DNA of 64,000 nucleotides from Amycolatopsis sp. WQ 127309 (GTDB taxonomy: Bacteria; Actinomycetota; Actinomycetes; Mycobacteriales; Pseudonocardiaceae). The notes under the pieces are model-generated. The model was not told the origin of the DNA, ran no database searches, and saw only the letters and a program-made list of their open reading frames with translations. Below, in pieces: positions 25,866 through 34,030 of the stretch. The translations under genes were made by a program, and so were the position numbers. Position 1 is the first letter of the stretch, and every line of letters begins with the position of its first letter. The DNA lies in the NCBI RefSeq assembly GCF_023023025.1, contig NZ_CP095481.1:7515001-7579000 (forward strand), given 5' to 3'.

Positions 25866-27035
25866 ATGCAGATCGACCTGTTCAACGAGATCCAGAACCC
25901 CCGGCCGTGGCCCGAAGGCCACGAGCAGCTCAGGTTCGGCCAGGCGATCGAACAGGCCGTTCTCGCGGACGAACTGGGCTACGGGTGCTGGTGGCAGGTC
26001 GAGCACCACGGCGCGGGGGAGTTCAGCCTGTCGTCCGCGCCGGAGCTGATGCTGGCGGCGCTTTCCCAGCGCACCAGCCGGATCCGGCTCGGGCACTCTG
26101 CGGTGCTCGCGCCGGGCCGGTTCAACCACCCGATCCGCGTCGCCGAGCGCGCCGCGACGCTCGATCACCTCAGCGGCGGCCGGGTGGAGCTCGGCCTGAC
26201 CCGCTCGACGATCCCCGAGTGGCGCCTGTTCGGCATCGAGCCGGACGACGCCCGCGCCCAGACGCAGGAAGCCTTCGAGATGGTGCCGCGGATGTGGACC
26301 TCCGAACGGTTCTCCCACGAGAGCGACGCCTACCGCGTCGACGACGTCGCGATCGCGCCGAAACCCTTGCAGCGGCCCCATCCGCCGCTGTGGCAGGCGG
26401 CGGCGAGCGCGTCCTCCTTCGAGGAGGCCGGCCGCCGCGGCGTCGGCGTGCTGGGCACGACGATGTGGGAGTCGCTGGAGCGCGCGGGCCGGCTGATCGG
26501 CCTGTACCGGGCGGCGGCCGCGCAGTGCACCGACCCGGTCGGCGCGTTCGTCAACAACCAGGTCGGCTTCTTCACGTTCGTGCACTGCGCGGACACCGAC
26601 GAGGAGGCGATGCGCAACGGCGCCGCCGCGGCCGCGGCCTGGTACACCGTGACGGCGTTGACGTTCTTCGAGGCGGCGAACGAGTTCGTCCGCCTCAACG
26701 CCCGCCAGCAGGAGATCGTGGCGGCACCGGACGGCGGCGGCCTGACGGGCGAGTTCCTGCGCGGCGAGGCGCAGAACGGCCCGACGGACGCGAACCTGCT
26801 GATCGCCCGGATCCTGCAAGGGGAATCGGTGCCGGACGACGAGATCTTCGAGGTGCTGAGCGCGCAGGACTCGCTGATCGTCGGCAGCCCGGACACCTGC
26901 CGCAAGAAGCTGCAGGCCTACGCCGACCTGGGCATCGACCGGCTGATGTGCCTGCAGCAGATCGGCGGCATCCCGCACGACAAGGTGCTGAAGAGCATCC
27001 GCCTGATCGGCGAGCTGATCCCGGACCTGGCCTGA
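25866..27035 (+). CDS. LLM-class flavin-dependent oxidoreductase
   Basis: 389 residues with a luciferase-like pattern closest to the bacterial luciferase/alkanal branch: MQIDLFNEIQNPRPWPEG, GCWWQVEHHGAGEFSLSSAP, RIRLGHSAVLAPGRFNHPIR, LDHLSGGRVELGLTRSTIPE. VEHH is the typical active-site segment. The C-terminal VGSPDTCRKKLQAYADLGID matches the usual cofactor-binding end of LLM proteins. GGAGG is about 8 nt upstream of the ATG. It is followed convergently by an SRPBCC gene and is not obviously part of an operon. Confidence 0.88.
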   Translation: MQIDLFNEIQNPRPWPEGHEQLRFGQAIEQAVLADELGYGCWWQVEHHGAGEFSLSSAPELMLAALSQRTSRIRLGHSAVLAPGRFNHPIRVAERAATLDHLSGGRVELGLTRSTIPEWRLFGIEPDDARAQTQEAFEMVPRMWTSERFSHESDAYRVDDVAIAPKPLQRPHPPLWQAAASASSFEEAGRRGVGVLGTTMWESLERAGRLIGLYRAAAAQCTDPVGAFVNNQVGFFTFVHCADTDEEAMRNGAAAAAAWYTVTALTFFEAANEFVRLNARQQEIVAAPDGGGLTGEFLRGEAQNGPTDANLLIARILQGESVPDDEIFEVLSAQDSLIVGSPDTCRKKLQAYADLGIDRLMCLQQIGGIPHDKVLKSIRLIGELIPDLA

Positions 27036-27048
27036 GCTGCCCTGAGCG

Positions 27049-27492
27049 TCAGGCCGCGGCGCCGAGGTCGTCGAGCACCGGCGGCAGGCCCTCGGCCAGC
27101 ATCCGGCGGCGGACCCGCTGCAGCAGGCGGGACATGACGAGCCCGCCGACGCCGCGGAAACCGGTGTGCGAGTAGGTGAAGCGGGTGCCCGCGGCGGTGT
27201 CCTCGAGGCGGTAGGTGACGAAGCTCGGCTCGTCGGTTTCCTTGTTGCGCCAGGTGAAGCGCAGCAAGGCCGGCGCGTCGGCGGCGAGGACCTCGCAGCG
27301 GACGACGCCGTCCCAGCCGGGCACGGGCTTGCCGACGAACCGGAACCGCGTGCCGACCTCGGGGACGAACCCCTCGGGGCGGCCGCCCTGGCCGGTGGAC
27401 GTCCACCGGGGGACCAGGGCCGGGTCGGTCAGCGCCCGCCACACCCGGTCGCGGGGGTGCGGGTACTCGGTGACGATCTCGAACTCGCTCAC
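27049..27492 (-). CDS. SRPBCC/AHSA1 family protein
   Basis: 147 residues, the START-like fold with the opening TEYPHPRDRVWRALTDPALV and WTSTGQGG. The central strands FRFVGKPVPGWDGVVRCEVL and the long C-terminal helix complete the AHSA1 pattern. Members bind hydrophobic ligands; the ligand is unknown. It starts at GTG after GAGAGGAC. A very long low-GC inverted repeat lies in the 70 bp before it. No ArsR regulator is directly adjacent, although such pairs are common. Confidence 0.85.
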   Translation of the reverse strand: MSEFEIVTEYPHPRDRVWRALTDPALVPRWTSTGQGGRPEGFVPEVGTRFRFVGKPVPGWDGVVRCEVLAADAPALLRFTWRNKETDEPSFVTYRLEDTAAGTRFTYSHTGFRGVGGLVMSRLLQRVRRRMLAEGLPPVLDDLGAAA

Positions 27493-27503
27493 GGCGGCGT
27501 CCT

Positions 27504-27551
27504 CTCGTTGTTTACAGTCACCGTATCACTTCAGTGACTGTAAACAACGAG
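27504..27551. promoter_or_regulatory. Long perfect inverted repeat before SRPBCC gene
   Basis: Arms CTCGTTGTTTACAGTCAC and GTGACTGTAAACAACGAG pair perfectly over 18 bp around a 12-base spacer. The arms are only about 44% GC, far below the local average, and lie between the stop of the PEP mutase-family gene (11 bp away) and the ribosome site of the SRPBCC gene. Low GC and symmetry favour a regulator-binding site. Because the upstream gene reads into it, it could also act as a terminator. Confidence 0.65.
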
Positions 27552-27561
27552 GGATCCGCCG

Positions 27562-28335
27562 TCAGTTCAGCTTGCGGGTGTCGGCGGGCAGGCCACCGCC
27601 GCCGTAGACGTCTTCGGCCAGCTTGGCCAGCGCCGTCAGCGCGACGTTCTGGCTCCACGGCCCGTACGACACCCGGGAGACGCCGAGCTTCTGCGCGACG
27701 GCCAGCGGGATCGAGCCCGGGATGCCGATCAGGTTGACCTTGCGCTCACCGAGCGCCTCGACCAGGCGGCCGACCTGGGTCTCGTCGAGCTTGCCGGGAG
27801 CGAAGAAATTCGACGCGCCCGCGTCGAGGTAGGCGCGGCCGCGGGTGATCGCCTCGGTCAGCGCCTCCTCTTGGTCGCCGATCTTGAGGAACGCGTCGGT
27901 GCGGGCGTTGAGCACGAAGTCGACGCCGGCCGACTGCGCCGCGGCGACGGCCGCCTCGACCGCCTTGACCGACTCGGCGAGCGGCTTCATCTGGTCTTCG
28001 AGGTTCGCCCCGACGGCGCCGGCCTCGATGGCCCGGGCGATGGTGCCGCCCGGGTCGCCGTAGCCGGCTTCGAGGTCGGCGGAGACGGGCAGGTCGCCCG
28101 CCGTGCGCACGATCAGGGCGACTTCGGCGATCATCTCGTCGCGCGGGATCTTTTCGCCGTCCGGGTAGCCGCGGGAGGCGGCGATGCCGTGGCTCGGGGT
28201 GGCGAGGGCCTGCGTGCCCGGCGTCTCGGCGACGACCTTCGTCGTGATCGCGTCCCAGACGTTGACGACGAGCAGCAGTTCCGGAGCCGCGTGCAGCTCC
28301 TGCAAGCGCTTGGCCTTGTCGGCGGTGGAAGTCAT
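27562..28335 (-). CDS. Isocitrate lyase/PEP mutase family protein
   Basis: 257 residues of the PEP mutase/isocitrate lyase superfamily. Motifs are LLLVVNVWDAITTKVVAETP, ATPSHGIAASRGYPDGEKIP, the Mg-binding DLEAGYGDP, and GANLEDQMKPLAESV. The enzyme lacks the KKCGH Cys loop of true isocitrate lyase, so C-C or P-C bond cleavage on another 2-oxoacid-type substrate is more likely. Actinobacterial relatives are annotated only at family level. The ATG is preceded by GGGGGAC. The divergent DyP gene starts 51 bp away. Confidence 0.85.
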   Translation of the reverse strand: MTSTADKAKRLQELHAAPELLLVVNVWDAITTKVVAETPGTQALATPSHGIAASRGYPDGEKIPRDEMIAEVALIVRTAGDLPVSADLEAGYGDPGGTIARAIEAGAVGANLEDQMKPLAESVKAVEAAVAAAQSAGVDFVLNARTDAFLKIGDQEEALTEAITRGRAYLDAGASNFFAPGKLDETQVGRLVEALGERKVNLIGIPGSIPLAVAQKLGVSRVSYGPWSQNVALTALAKLAEDVYGGGGLPADTRKLN

Positions 28336-28386
28336 GTCCCCCAATGTAGGAGGAGAGCGCGACGACGGCGAATGCTATCGTCGCGG

Positions 28387-29466
28387 ATGCTTTCGAAAGA
28401 GGCCTCGCCGGGTGACGCCGAGGAGATCGCCGGACCCCTCACCCGCGCCGCCATCTTCTTGCTGCTGCGGATCGACTTCGGCGGCGAGGACGTCGTCAAG
28501 GACCTGCTGGCGGACCTGCCCGGGTTGCGGCGGTCCGTCGGGTTCCGGTCGCTGACCGGCGGCCTTTCCTGCCTGGCCGGGATCGGCTCCGCCGCCTGGG
28601 ACCGGGTCTACGGCGGCCCGCGCCCGGCCGAGCTGCACGAGCTGCCCGTGTTCAAGGGTGAGCGCCACGAAAGCGTGACGAGTGACGCCGACCTCCTGTT
28701 CCACTTCCGCGCCGACCGGATGGACCTCTGCTTCGAGCTGGAGACGCTGATCATGGCGCGGCTCGCCGGTGCGGTCACCGTCGTCGACGAGGTGCAGGGC
28801 TTCCGCTACTTCGACGCGCGTGACGTGCTGGGCTTCGTCGACGGCACCGAGAACCCGACCGGCCGCGCTGCCCGGGCCGCGGTGTACGTCGACGACGACG
28901 GCGGGTTCGACGGCGGCAGCTACGTCGTCGTCCAGAAGTACCTGCACGACATGACGGCGTGGAACGCGCTGTCCACCGAGGAGCAGGAGCGGGTGATCGG
29001 CCGGCGCAAACTGTCCGATGTGGAGCTTTCGGACGCGGAGAAGCCGAGCGACTCCCACATCGCGCTCAACGTGATCACCGACGACGACGGCAACGAGCTG
29101 GACATCCTGCGCGACAACATGCCGTTCGGCCGCCCGGCGTACGGCGAGTTCGGCACCTACTTCATCGGCTACGCGAAGTCGCCCGTGGTGATCGAGCGGA
29201 TGCTGGAGAACATGTTCGTCGGGTCGCCGCCCGGGAACCACGACCGCATCCTCGACTTCTCGACCCCGCACACCGGCGCGTTGCTGTACGTGCCGACGGC
29301 GGACTTCCTGGAGAACCCGCCCGAGCCCGAAGCCGAAGCGGAAGAACAGGCAGCAGCACCGGAAGCGGAACCCGAAACAGCGCCGGAACCCGACGACTCG
29401 CTCGGCATCGGCGGCCTCCGGGAGGCCGCCGCGCCGTCAGCGGGTGTCAGTTGGTTTCGAGAGTGA
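28387..29466 (+). CDS. DyP-type peroxidase (class B) with encapsulin-targeting-like motif
   Basis: The 359-residue heme peroxidase carries the DyP signature GFVDGTENPTGRAA near residue 155, the His region DSHIALNVI and the distal Arg region ILRDNMPFGRP. The final 55 residues form an acidic Glu/Ala/Pro linker followed by DDSLGIGGLRE, almost identical to the encapsulin loading peptide (compare DGSLGIGSLKE at the end of the hemerythrin protein of the encapsulin operon near 49.0 kb). Class B DyPs are well-known encapsulin cargo. Unusually, 13 residues (AAAPSAGVSWFRE) follow the motif. ATG at 28372 is an alternative start. The 3' end overlaps the S1 protease gene by 20 bp. Confidence 0.9.
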   Translation: MLSKEASPGDAEEIAGPLTRAAIFLLLRIDFGGEDVVKDLLADLPGLRRSVGFRSLTGGLSCLAGIGSAAWDRVYGGPRPAELHELPVFKGERHESVTSDADLLFHFRADRMDLCFELETLIMARLAGAVTVVDEVQGFRYFDARDVLGFVDGTENPTGRAARAAVYVDDDGGFDGGSYVVVQKYLHDMTAWNALSTEEQERVIGRRKLSDVELSDAEKPSDSHIALNVITDDDGNELDILRDNMPFGRPAYGEFGTYFIGYAKSPVVIERMLENMFVGSPPGNHDRILDFSTPHTGALLYVPTADFLENPPEPEAEAEEQAAAPEAEPETAPEPDDSLGIGGLREAAAPSAGVSWFRE

Positions 29467-30544
29467 GGCCGTAGCGGTCCAGCACCTCCCGCACGGGCTG
29501 GAAGAACGTGTCGCCGCCGGTCTCGCAGTCCCCGGACCCGCCGGACGTCATGCCCTGGGCCTGCACCAGCTTGGTGCCGGACCCCGCGGCGGGACGGCTG
29601 ACGAACGAGCCGCCCGAGTCGCCGGGTTCGGCGCAGGCGTCGGTGTGCGTGAGCCCGTACACGAGGTTGCCGTCGCCGTAGTTCACGGCCTGGTCGAGTG
29701 CGATGACGCGACCGCACTGCCAGTGGGTGGTGATGCCGGACCGGCAGATGCGCCCGCCGACTCCGACGACGTCCGTGCCGTCGATCCGCACGTCGGTGCC
29801 GTCTTCATAGCGGTCCACCCGCGGCGGCGTCGAGACGGCGTCACTGGTCACCTTGACGGTGCCGTAGTCGTTGTCGGGGAACGACGATTTCGCGACCTTG
29901 CCGATGGGCCCGCCGACGCCGCTGACCGCGCCGCCGAGTTCCGTGCAGTGCCCGGCGGTGATGACGAAGTGGACGTCGCTGTCGTTGTAGGCGTTGAACC
30001 CGATCGAACAGGCGCCGCCGTTGAAGTAGAGGCCATGCCCGCCGACGGCGTCCCACAGCGGCCGCGGCGCCCGGTCGACGCGTTCCACCCGCACCGGCGC
30101 GCCACCCGCGGTGGCCCACGCGACGCCCGCGGGGTCGCCGCCCACCACGCTCACGACGACCTCGTTGGCGGGCGCGTCGACGTACCAGCCGGCGACCGAG
30201 TCGGGTACGCCGGTGGATCTGCGATCCAGCGTCGACTGGACGTCCTTCATCTCGGACGCGCTGTGCCGCACCACTTTCGGCGTCGCCCCGGCGGCGCGGA
30301 TCTGCGCCGCGCGGGCCGCGTCGGTGGTGCCGACGACCAGGCCGCCGGTGGTGGTGTCCAGCCAGGACAGCCCGAACGCGCTGCCCAGGGAGCCGCCGAG
30401 CGCGTGCTGGGCGGCGGCCAGCGCGGCCGGGCCGGCGGCTTCGGTCAACGGCGCGGCGGCCGCCGAGGCCGGGGTCGCGAAAGCGGTGGCCGCGGCCGCG
30501 GCGCCGACGAGGGCGGCCACGGTGCGCAGGGGTCGTCGGATCAC
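29447..30544 (-). CDS. Secreted S1-family (alpha-lytic-like) serine protease
   Basis: 365 residues: a signal peptide (RTVAALVGAAAAATAFATPA), a propeptide of about 150 residues of the alpha-lytic type, then a chymotrypsin-fold mature domain. The triad is visible as ITAGHC, DNDYGTV and GDSGGSFV. Cys pairs are placed as in streptogrisins. The GTG start (IRRPLRT) follows GGAGG; it fixes the signal at the N terminus. The protease should be exported and self-processed. The convergent DyP gene overlaps its 3' end by 20 bp. Confidence 0.92.
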   Translation of the reverse strand: MIRRPLRTVAALVGAAAAATAFATPASAAAAPLTEAAGPAALAAAQHALGGSLGSAFGLSWLDTTTGGLVVGTTDAARAAQIRAAGATPKVVRHSASEMKDVQSTLDRRSTGVPDSVAGWYVDAPANEVVVSVVGGDPAGVAWATAGGAPVRVERVDRAPRPLWDAVGGHGLYFNGGACSIGFNAYNDSDVHFVITAGHCTELGGAVSGVGGPIGKVAKSSFPDNDYGTVKVTSDAVSTPPRVDRYEDGTDVRIDGTDVVGVGGRICRSGITTHWQCGRVIALDQAVNYGDGNLVYGLTHTDACAEPGDSGGSFVSRPAAGSGTKLVQAQGMTSGGSGDCETGGDTFFQPVREVLDRYGLTLETN

Positions 30545-30689
30545 GAGAACCTCCAGGAGTCGTGGGTGCGAGAACCGCACCCGTCAATCGACGTTACGCA
30601 GTACCGGGAAAGCCGGATAGCTGCCATTTGAGTAGGTCTCGCAATTCCCCTTTCCGGCGCAACGGGCCAGGTTGCGGGCATGTCGATCG

Positions 30690-30705
30690 TCACTCCTGTG
30701 AGTGA
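30690..30705. promoter_or_regulatory. Small inverted repeat in the protease/membrane-gene gap
   Basis: TCACTCctgtGAGTGA lies in the middle of the 350-bp divergent gap between the S1 protease and the membrane-protein gene. The gap is slightly AT-richer than its flanks. I saw no coding signal and no clear sigma70 pair in it. The repeat could be an operator for either gene. Confidence 0.3.
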
Positions 30706-30894
30706 TCACCGCGATTGGTGACGCCCCGCCTGGTCGCTTCACGCGCGACAATCCGCGACGTTTTACGCGGCATTCGGGAATTGTTTCTTCGCGGCGAGCC
30801 ACCGCTTTCTCACCTGATCGTGGCCAAAACTTGGGTTCGGTAGCAGCCGGGCCCGCGCAGGCTGGGGACGTCTCGAGGACAGGAGGTGGTTGCG

Positions 30895-31455
30895 GTGAAC
30901 GCGAAGTATCGGGCCCGGCACGAGCGCCCGCAGCGGTGGCACGGGCACCCGGTGGTGCTCACGGCCCTGATCGTGGCTTCGGTCGCGACCGTGGCGCTGG
31001 GCGTGCCGGCCGGGCTCGGGTTCGGCGGGGTCGTGGCGCAGTTCCGGACCATGGCGATCGACAGCATCTTCGACGACCGCGGCGACGCGGACCCGCCGTA
31101 CGTGGTCGTCTGGGGCACCCTGGGCGTCTTCGGCTGTGTCTTCACGGCCGGCCTCGCCGGGGCCGCCGCGCGGCGCTACCGGGGACGGCCGGCGAGGCCC
31201 GTGTTCCCGGCCGTCCTGGCGCTGGCGGGCGGCACCGTCGGCGTGTGGATGTCGGCGCGGGAGTGGCTCCCGCCGCTCGCCGTCGGCACCGCCGTCGACC
31301 CGGTGTTCCACCAGGACGAGCCGTGGGGTTTCTGGGGCTGGCTCTGCTACTACGCCGACTGGTGGGTGCCCGCATTGATGCTCGTGGTGACCCTGCTGGT
31401 GCTCGGCCACGCCGTGACCGGCCGCCGCCGCTACACCGAGCGGAGTACGTCGTGA
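30895..31455 (+). CDS. Four-helix membrane protein of unknown function
   Basis: 186 residues. AGGAGG lies 9 nt before the chosen GTG; an earlier in-frame GTG touches that ribosome site and is unlikely. Four hydrophobic helices are visible (about 23-45, 65-90, 100-120, 150-172), with a conserved-looking aromatic patch between the last two (EPWGFWGWLCYYADWWVP). No family was recognised. The stop overlaps the next start (CGTGA), so it is coupled to a larger membrane protein and the two probably act together. Confidence 0.65.
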   Translation: MNAKYRARHERPQRWHGHPVVLTALIVASVATVALGVPAGLGFGGVVAQFRTMAIDSIFDDRGDADPPYVVVWGTLGVFGCVFTAGLAGAAARRYRGRPARPVFPAVLALAGGTVGVWMSAREWLPPLAVGTAVDPVFHQDEPWGFWGWLCYYADWWVPALMLVVTLLVLGHAVTGRRRYTERSTS

Positions 31456-32447
31456 TCAAGTTCGTCCGCGGGTTCCTGACCGGTGCCGTCATCGGGGTGA
31501 CGGTGAGCGCCTTCGTCACCGGCATCATCATCGAAAACGTCCCGCTGATCCTCGCGGGCGTCGGACTTCCCTTCGCCTACGGCCTTCTCCGGTTCGTCGC
31601 CGGGATGCCGCGGCGGGCGCGGGAGGCGGCGGTCGTGCCGCGCGTGGCGCTCGCGAAGATCGAGAGCCTGCGCGCCGGCGGCACGGAGACGGGTGACGTG
31701 CCGGTCCGGTTCGACCTCACGATCGCCCCGCACGGCGAGCCGTCGTTCCGCGCCGAAGCCTGCCTCGACGTCAACCTGGTCGACCTGCCGGGCTACCGGC
31801 CGGGTGACGTCCTGGTCGTCGCGTACCCGCCGGACCGGCCGTGGAAGGCCCGGATCGTCGAGCCGGACGCGGAATGGGCGCGCCGCGCGGCCGGCGCCAC
31901 CCTGGCGTCCGCGCCCGAGTCCACTGTGGCCCGGAAGCCGTCGACGGGCGCCGGGCCCGGCTTTCTCGTCCTCCTCGGGCTCCTGGTCGGCGCGGCCGTG
32001 GTCGTCCTGCAGTTCCGCGCCGAGCTGTTCGCCCCGGCGGCGGAAGCCTCCGAAGCCTCCTCCGCCGCCGAACCCACGTCGGTCACGTCCTCCTCGGGCT
32101 CGGCCACGGTCACCGTCGGCCCGGGACAGTCCCTGGCGGACGCGGGCGAGCTGCGCCGCGCCGTCGACGGCCTGGCGCAGCACGCGGACGTCGCCAAGGT
32201 GCTCACCGCGGTCGTCGAGGAGCACCGCCTGTCGGTGGTGTTCGCGCCGACCGGCGTCACGGTCCCGTCGTTCGACCTGCGCGCTCTGCCGGTCGACCGC
32301 GTCCCGGCTCTGGTGGCGAAGGCCCGGAGCACCCTGGAGGTCGGCGCACCGCAGACGTGGCAGGTGACGGTGGTCCCGTTCGCGGGCGCGGTGACCCTGC
32401 GGATCGTGGTCACCGGCCCGGACGGCAGCGCGTCCCTCGGCGGCTGA
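31452..32447 (+). CDS. Three-segment membrane protein, unknown function
   Basis: 331 residues: N-terminal helices (FLTGAVIGVTVSAFVTGIII and a following one), a soluble middle domain of strands (VPVRFDLTIAPHGEPSFRAE; PGDVLVVAYPPDRPWKARIV), one helix (FLVLLGLLVGAAVVVLQF near residue 185) and a C-terminal extracytoplasmic domain after a Ser/Ala-rich linker. The C-terminal part ends with beta-strands (TWQVTVVPFAGAVTLRIVVT). I do not recognise either domain. GTG start inside the previous stop shows coupling to the four-helix protein. Confidence 0.65.
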   Translation: MIKFVRGFLTGAVIGVTVSAFVTGIIIENVPLILAGVGLPFAYGLLRFVAGMPRRAREAAVVPRVALAKIESLRAGGTETGDVPVRFDLTIAPHGEPSFRAEACLDVNLVDLPGYRPGDVLVVAYPPDRPWKARIVEPDAEWARRAAGATLASAPESTVARKPSTGAGPGFLVLLGLLVGAAVVVLQFRAELFAPAAEASEASSAAEPTSVTSSSGSATVTVGPGQSLADAGELRRAVDGLAQHADVAKVLTAVVEEHRLSVVFAPTGVTVPSFDLRALPVDRVPALVAKARSTLEVGAPQTWQVTVVPFAGAVTLRIVVTGPDGSASLGG

Positions 32448-32448
32448 G

Positions 32449-33057
32449 TCAGAAGCCGATGGCCTCACGCAGCAACAGGATCGTGACGCGGCCGGGACCT
32501 TCCGCGTTGAGGACCAGCAGGCGGTTGATCGCGCTCGGCTGGCCGTAGACCGCTTGGGCGCGGGCGCTTTCCAGCGGCAGCGCGTGCTCTTCGAGGCGGC
32601 GCAACGCGGTCGCCGTGTCGGGGACCACCTTCTGCGCCCCGACGACCCAGATCGCCCGGCCCGCGCCGCCGGCGTAGGCGGGCACCTGACTGCCGCTGCC
32701 CGACGCGACCACCACGGAACCGGTCTCGGTGACCGCCGCGACGCTGCCCACCACGAAGTCCGGCGTGGCGATCAGCCGGCGGATGTCGTCGGCCCGGGTG
32801 GCGCGGTCCATCGCCAGGACCCGCGGCTTGACGGCGTCGTACCGGCCGCCGGTGTTGAGGTCCTCTTCGATGCCGGACAGCCGGGTCGTCTCGCTGGCCG
32901 AGGTGAACACGCTGGCACCGGCCGGGACGAGCTCGCGGACGCGGTCGCGCGCGGCGGCGACGTCGTCGAGGATCTCCACGGCGAAGCCGTGTTCCTTCAG
33001 TGCGGTAGCCGCTCGCTCCAGGCTCGCCGCGGGCGCGGCGGCGGTGAACGGGGTCAT
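32449..33057 (-). CDS. LUD-domain protein (LutC/YkgG-like)
   Basis: 202 residues. The pattern LKEHGFAVEILDDVAAARDR, SVFTSASETTRLSGI, TPDFVVGSVAAVTETGSVVV and VPAYAGGAGRAIWVVGAQKV belongs to the LUD domain found in lactate-utilisation proteins LutB/LutC. No lutA/lutB iron-sulfur partners are adjacent, so a role in lactate oxidation is not supported; stand-alone LUD proteins have unknown roles. GGAGGA precedes the ATG. The next gene in the opposite direction is an ECF41 sigma factor. Confidence 0.78.
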   Translation of the reverse strand: MTPFTAAAPAASLERAATALKEHGFAVEILDDVAAARDRVRELVPAGASVFTSASETTRLSGIEEDLNTGGRYDAVKPRVLAMDRATRADDIRRLIATPDFVVGSVAAVTETGSVVVASGSGSQVPAYAGGAGRAIWVVGAQKVVPDTATALRRLEEHALPLESARAQAVYGQPSAINRLLVLNAEGPGRVTILLLREAIGF

Positions 33058-33076
33058 GGTTCCTCCTGCGGGGTCG

Positions 33077-33103
33077 TGTCACAACGAAGCCGTGGGGTTC
33101 GTC
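33077..33103 (+). promoter_or_regulatory. ECF41-type promoter before ECF41 sigma gene
   Basis: TGTCACA (33077-33083) and CGTC (33100-33103) are separated by 16 bp, matching the known ECF41 promoter consensus (TGTCACA, 16 bp, CGTC). It lies directly upstream of an ECF41 sigma gene, suggesting autoregulation or control by the second ECF41 in the window. Confidence 0.65.
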
Positions 33104-33145
33104 AGGACTACGACCAAGCAGCACCGCGGAATGTGAGGCGACCCG

Positions 33146-34027
33146 ATGACCCGGCCCGACCCGATCACGAGCGAACGGCGGCACCTGACCAGCCTCGGCT
33201 ACCGGCTCCTCGGCTCGCTGGCCGACGCCGAGGACGTCGTCCAGGAGACCTTCGCCCGCTGGTACGCGCTGTCCGCGCGGGAGCGGGACGCGATCGCGTC
33301 ACCCGGTGCCTGGCTGACGACGGTCGCCGGCCGGATCTGCCTGACCCAGCTCGCTTCCGCGCGCGTGCGGCGCGAGGCGTACGTGGGGGACTGGATCCCG
33401 GAGCCGCTGCCGGGGAGCACGGAGTGGATCGACGTGGACCCGGCGGACCGGGTCACCCTCGACGAGTCGGTCGACATGGCCTTCCTCGTCGTCCTCGAGG
33501 CGATGACCCCGGCCGAGCGCGTCGCGTTCGTCCTGCACGACGTCTACCGCTACCCGTTCGCCGAAGTGGCCGGGATCGTCGGCCGGTCGGCGGCGGCGTG
33601 CCGGCAGCTGGCCTCGTCGGCGCGCCGGCGGATCCAGGCGTCGCGCCCACCCGTGGCCACCCCGACCGGCAAGCAGGCGGACCTCGTCCGGAGCTTCAAG
33701 GCGGCCTGGGAGGCCCAGGACATCGCGGCGCTGGTCGGCCTGCTCGACCCCGGCGTCACGGCGACCGCCGACGGCGGGGGGCTGGCGACCGCCCGCCTCG
33801 AACCGGTGTACGGCGGCGAAGCGGTCGCGCGCGCCTGTGTCGCGATCCTGGACGTGCTGCCCGGCATGACCTTCCGCGAGACCACCGTCAACGGCCGGCC
33901 CGGCCTGCTCTCCCAGCAGGACGGCGTCACCGTGACGGTGTTCGCGTTCGACGTCGAGGGTGACCGGATCAAGCACATCTGGGCGGTGCGCAACCCCGAG
34001 AAGCTGCGCGCCTGGACGGCGGCCTGA
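33146..34027 (+). CDS. ECF41-family sigma factor with SnoaL-like tail
   Basis: 293 residues. Region 2 (LTSLGYRLLGSLADAEDVVQ, ETFARWYAL) and region 4 (LEAMTPAERVAFVLHDVYRY, PFAEVAGIVGRSAAACRQLA) are clear. The C-terminal SnoaL-like extension carries ADGGGL and ends RNPEKLRAW, close to the DGGGK and NPDKL motifs that define ECF41. In that group the extension, not an anti-sigma factor, controls activity. An ECF41-type promoter lies immediately upstream. The convergent gene is an orphan substrate-binding protein. Confidence 0.88.
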   Translation: MTRPDPITSERRHLTSLGYRLLGSLADAEDVVQETFARWYALSARERDAIASPGAWLTTVAGRICLTQLASARVRREAYVGDWIPEPLPGSTEWIDVDPADRVTLDESVDMAFLVVLEAMTPAERVAFVLHDVYRYPFAEVAGIVGRSAAACRQLASSARRRIQASRPPVATPTGKQADLVRSFKAAWEAQDIAALVGLLDPGVTATADGGGLATARLEPVYGGEAVARACVAILDVLPGMTFRETTVNGRPGLLSQQDGVTVTVFAFDVEGDRIKHIWAVRNPEKLRAWTAA

Positions 34028-34030
34028 GCG

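Noticed and set aside
23892..26978. Long minus-strand open frame of 1028 codons opposite TetR, esterase and LLM genes
   Set aside because: Its translation is Arg/Ala/Gly-rich with no family pattern. It mirrors three well-supported genes and arises from the GC-rich third positions.
27504..27551. Intrinsic terminator for the PEP mutase-family gene
   Set aside because: Position fits, but the stem is GC-poor compared with the other terminators here, all of which are very GC-rich. Operator is favoured, though not proved.
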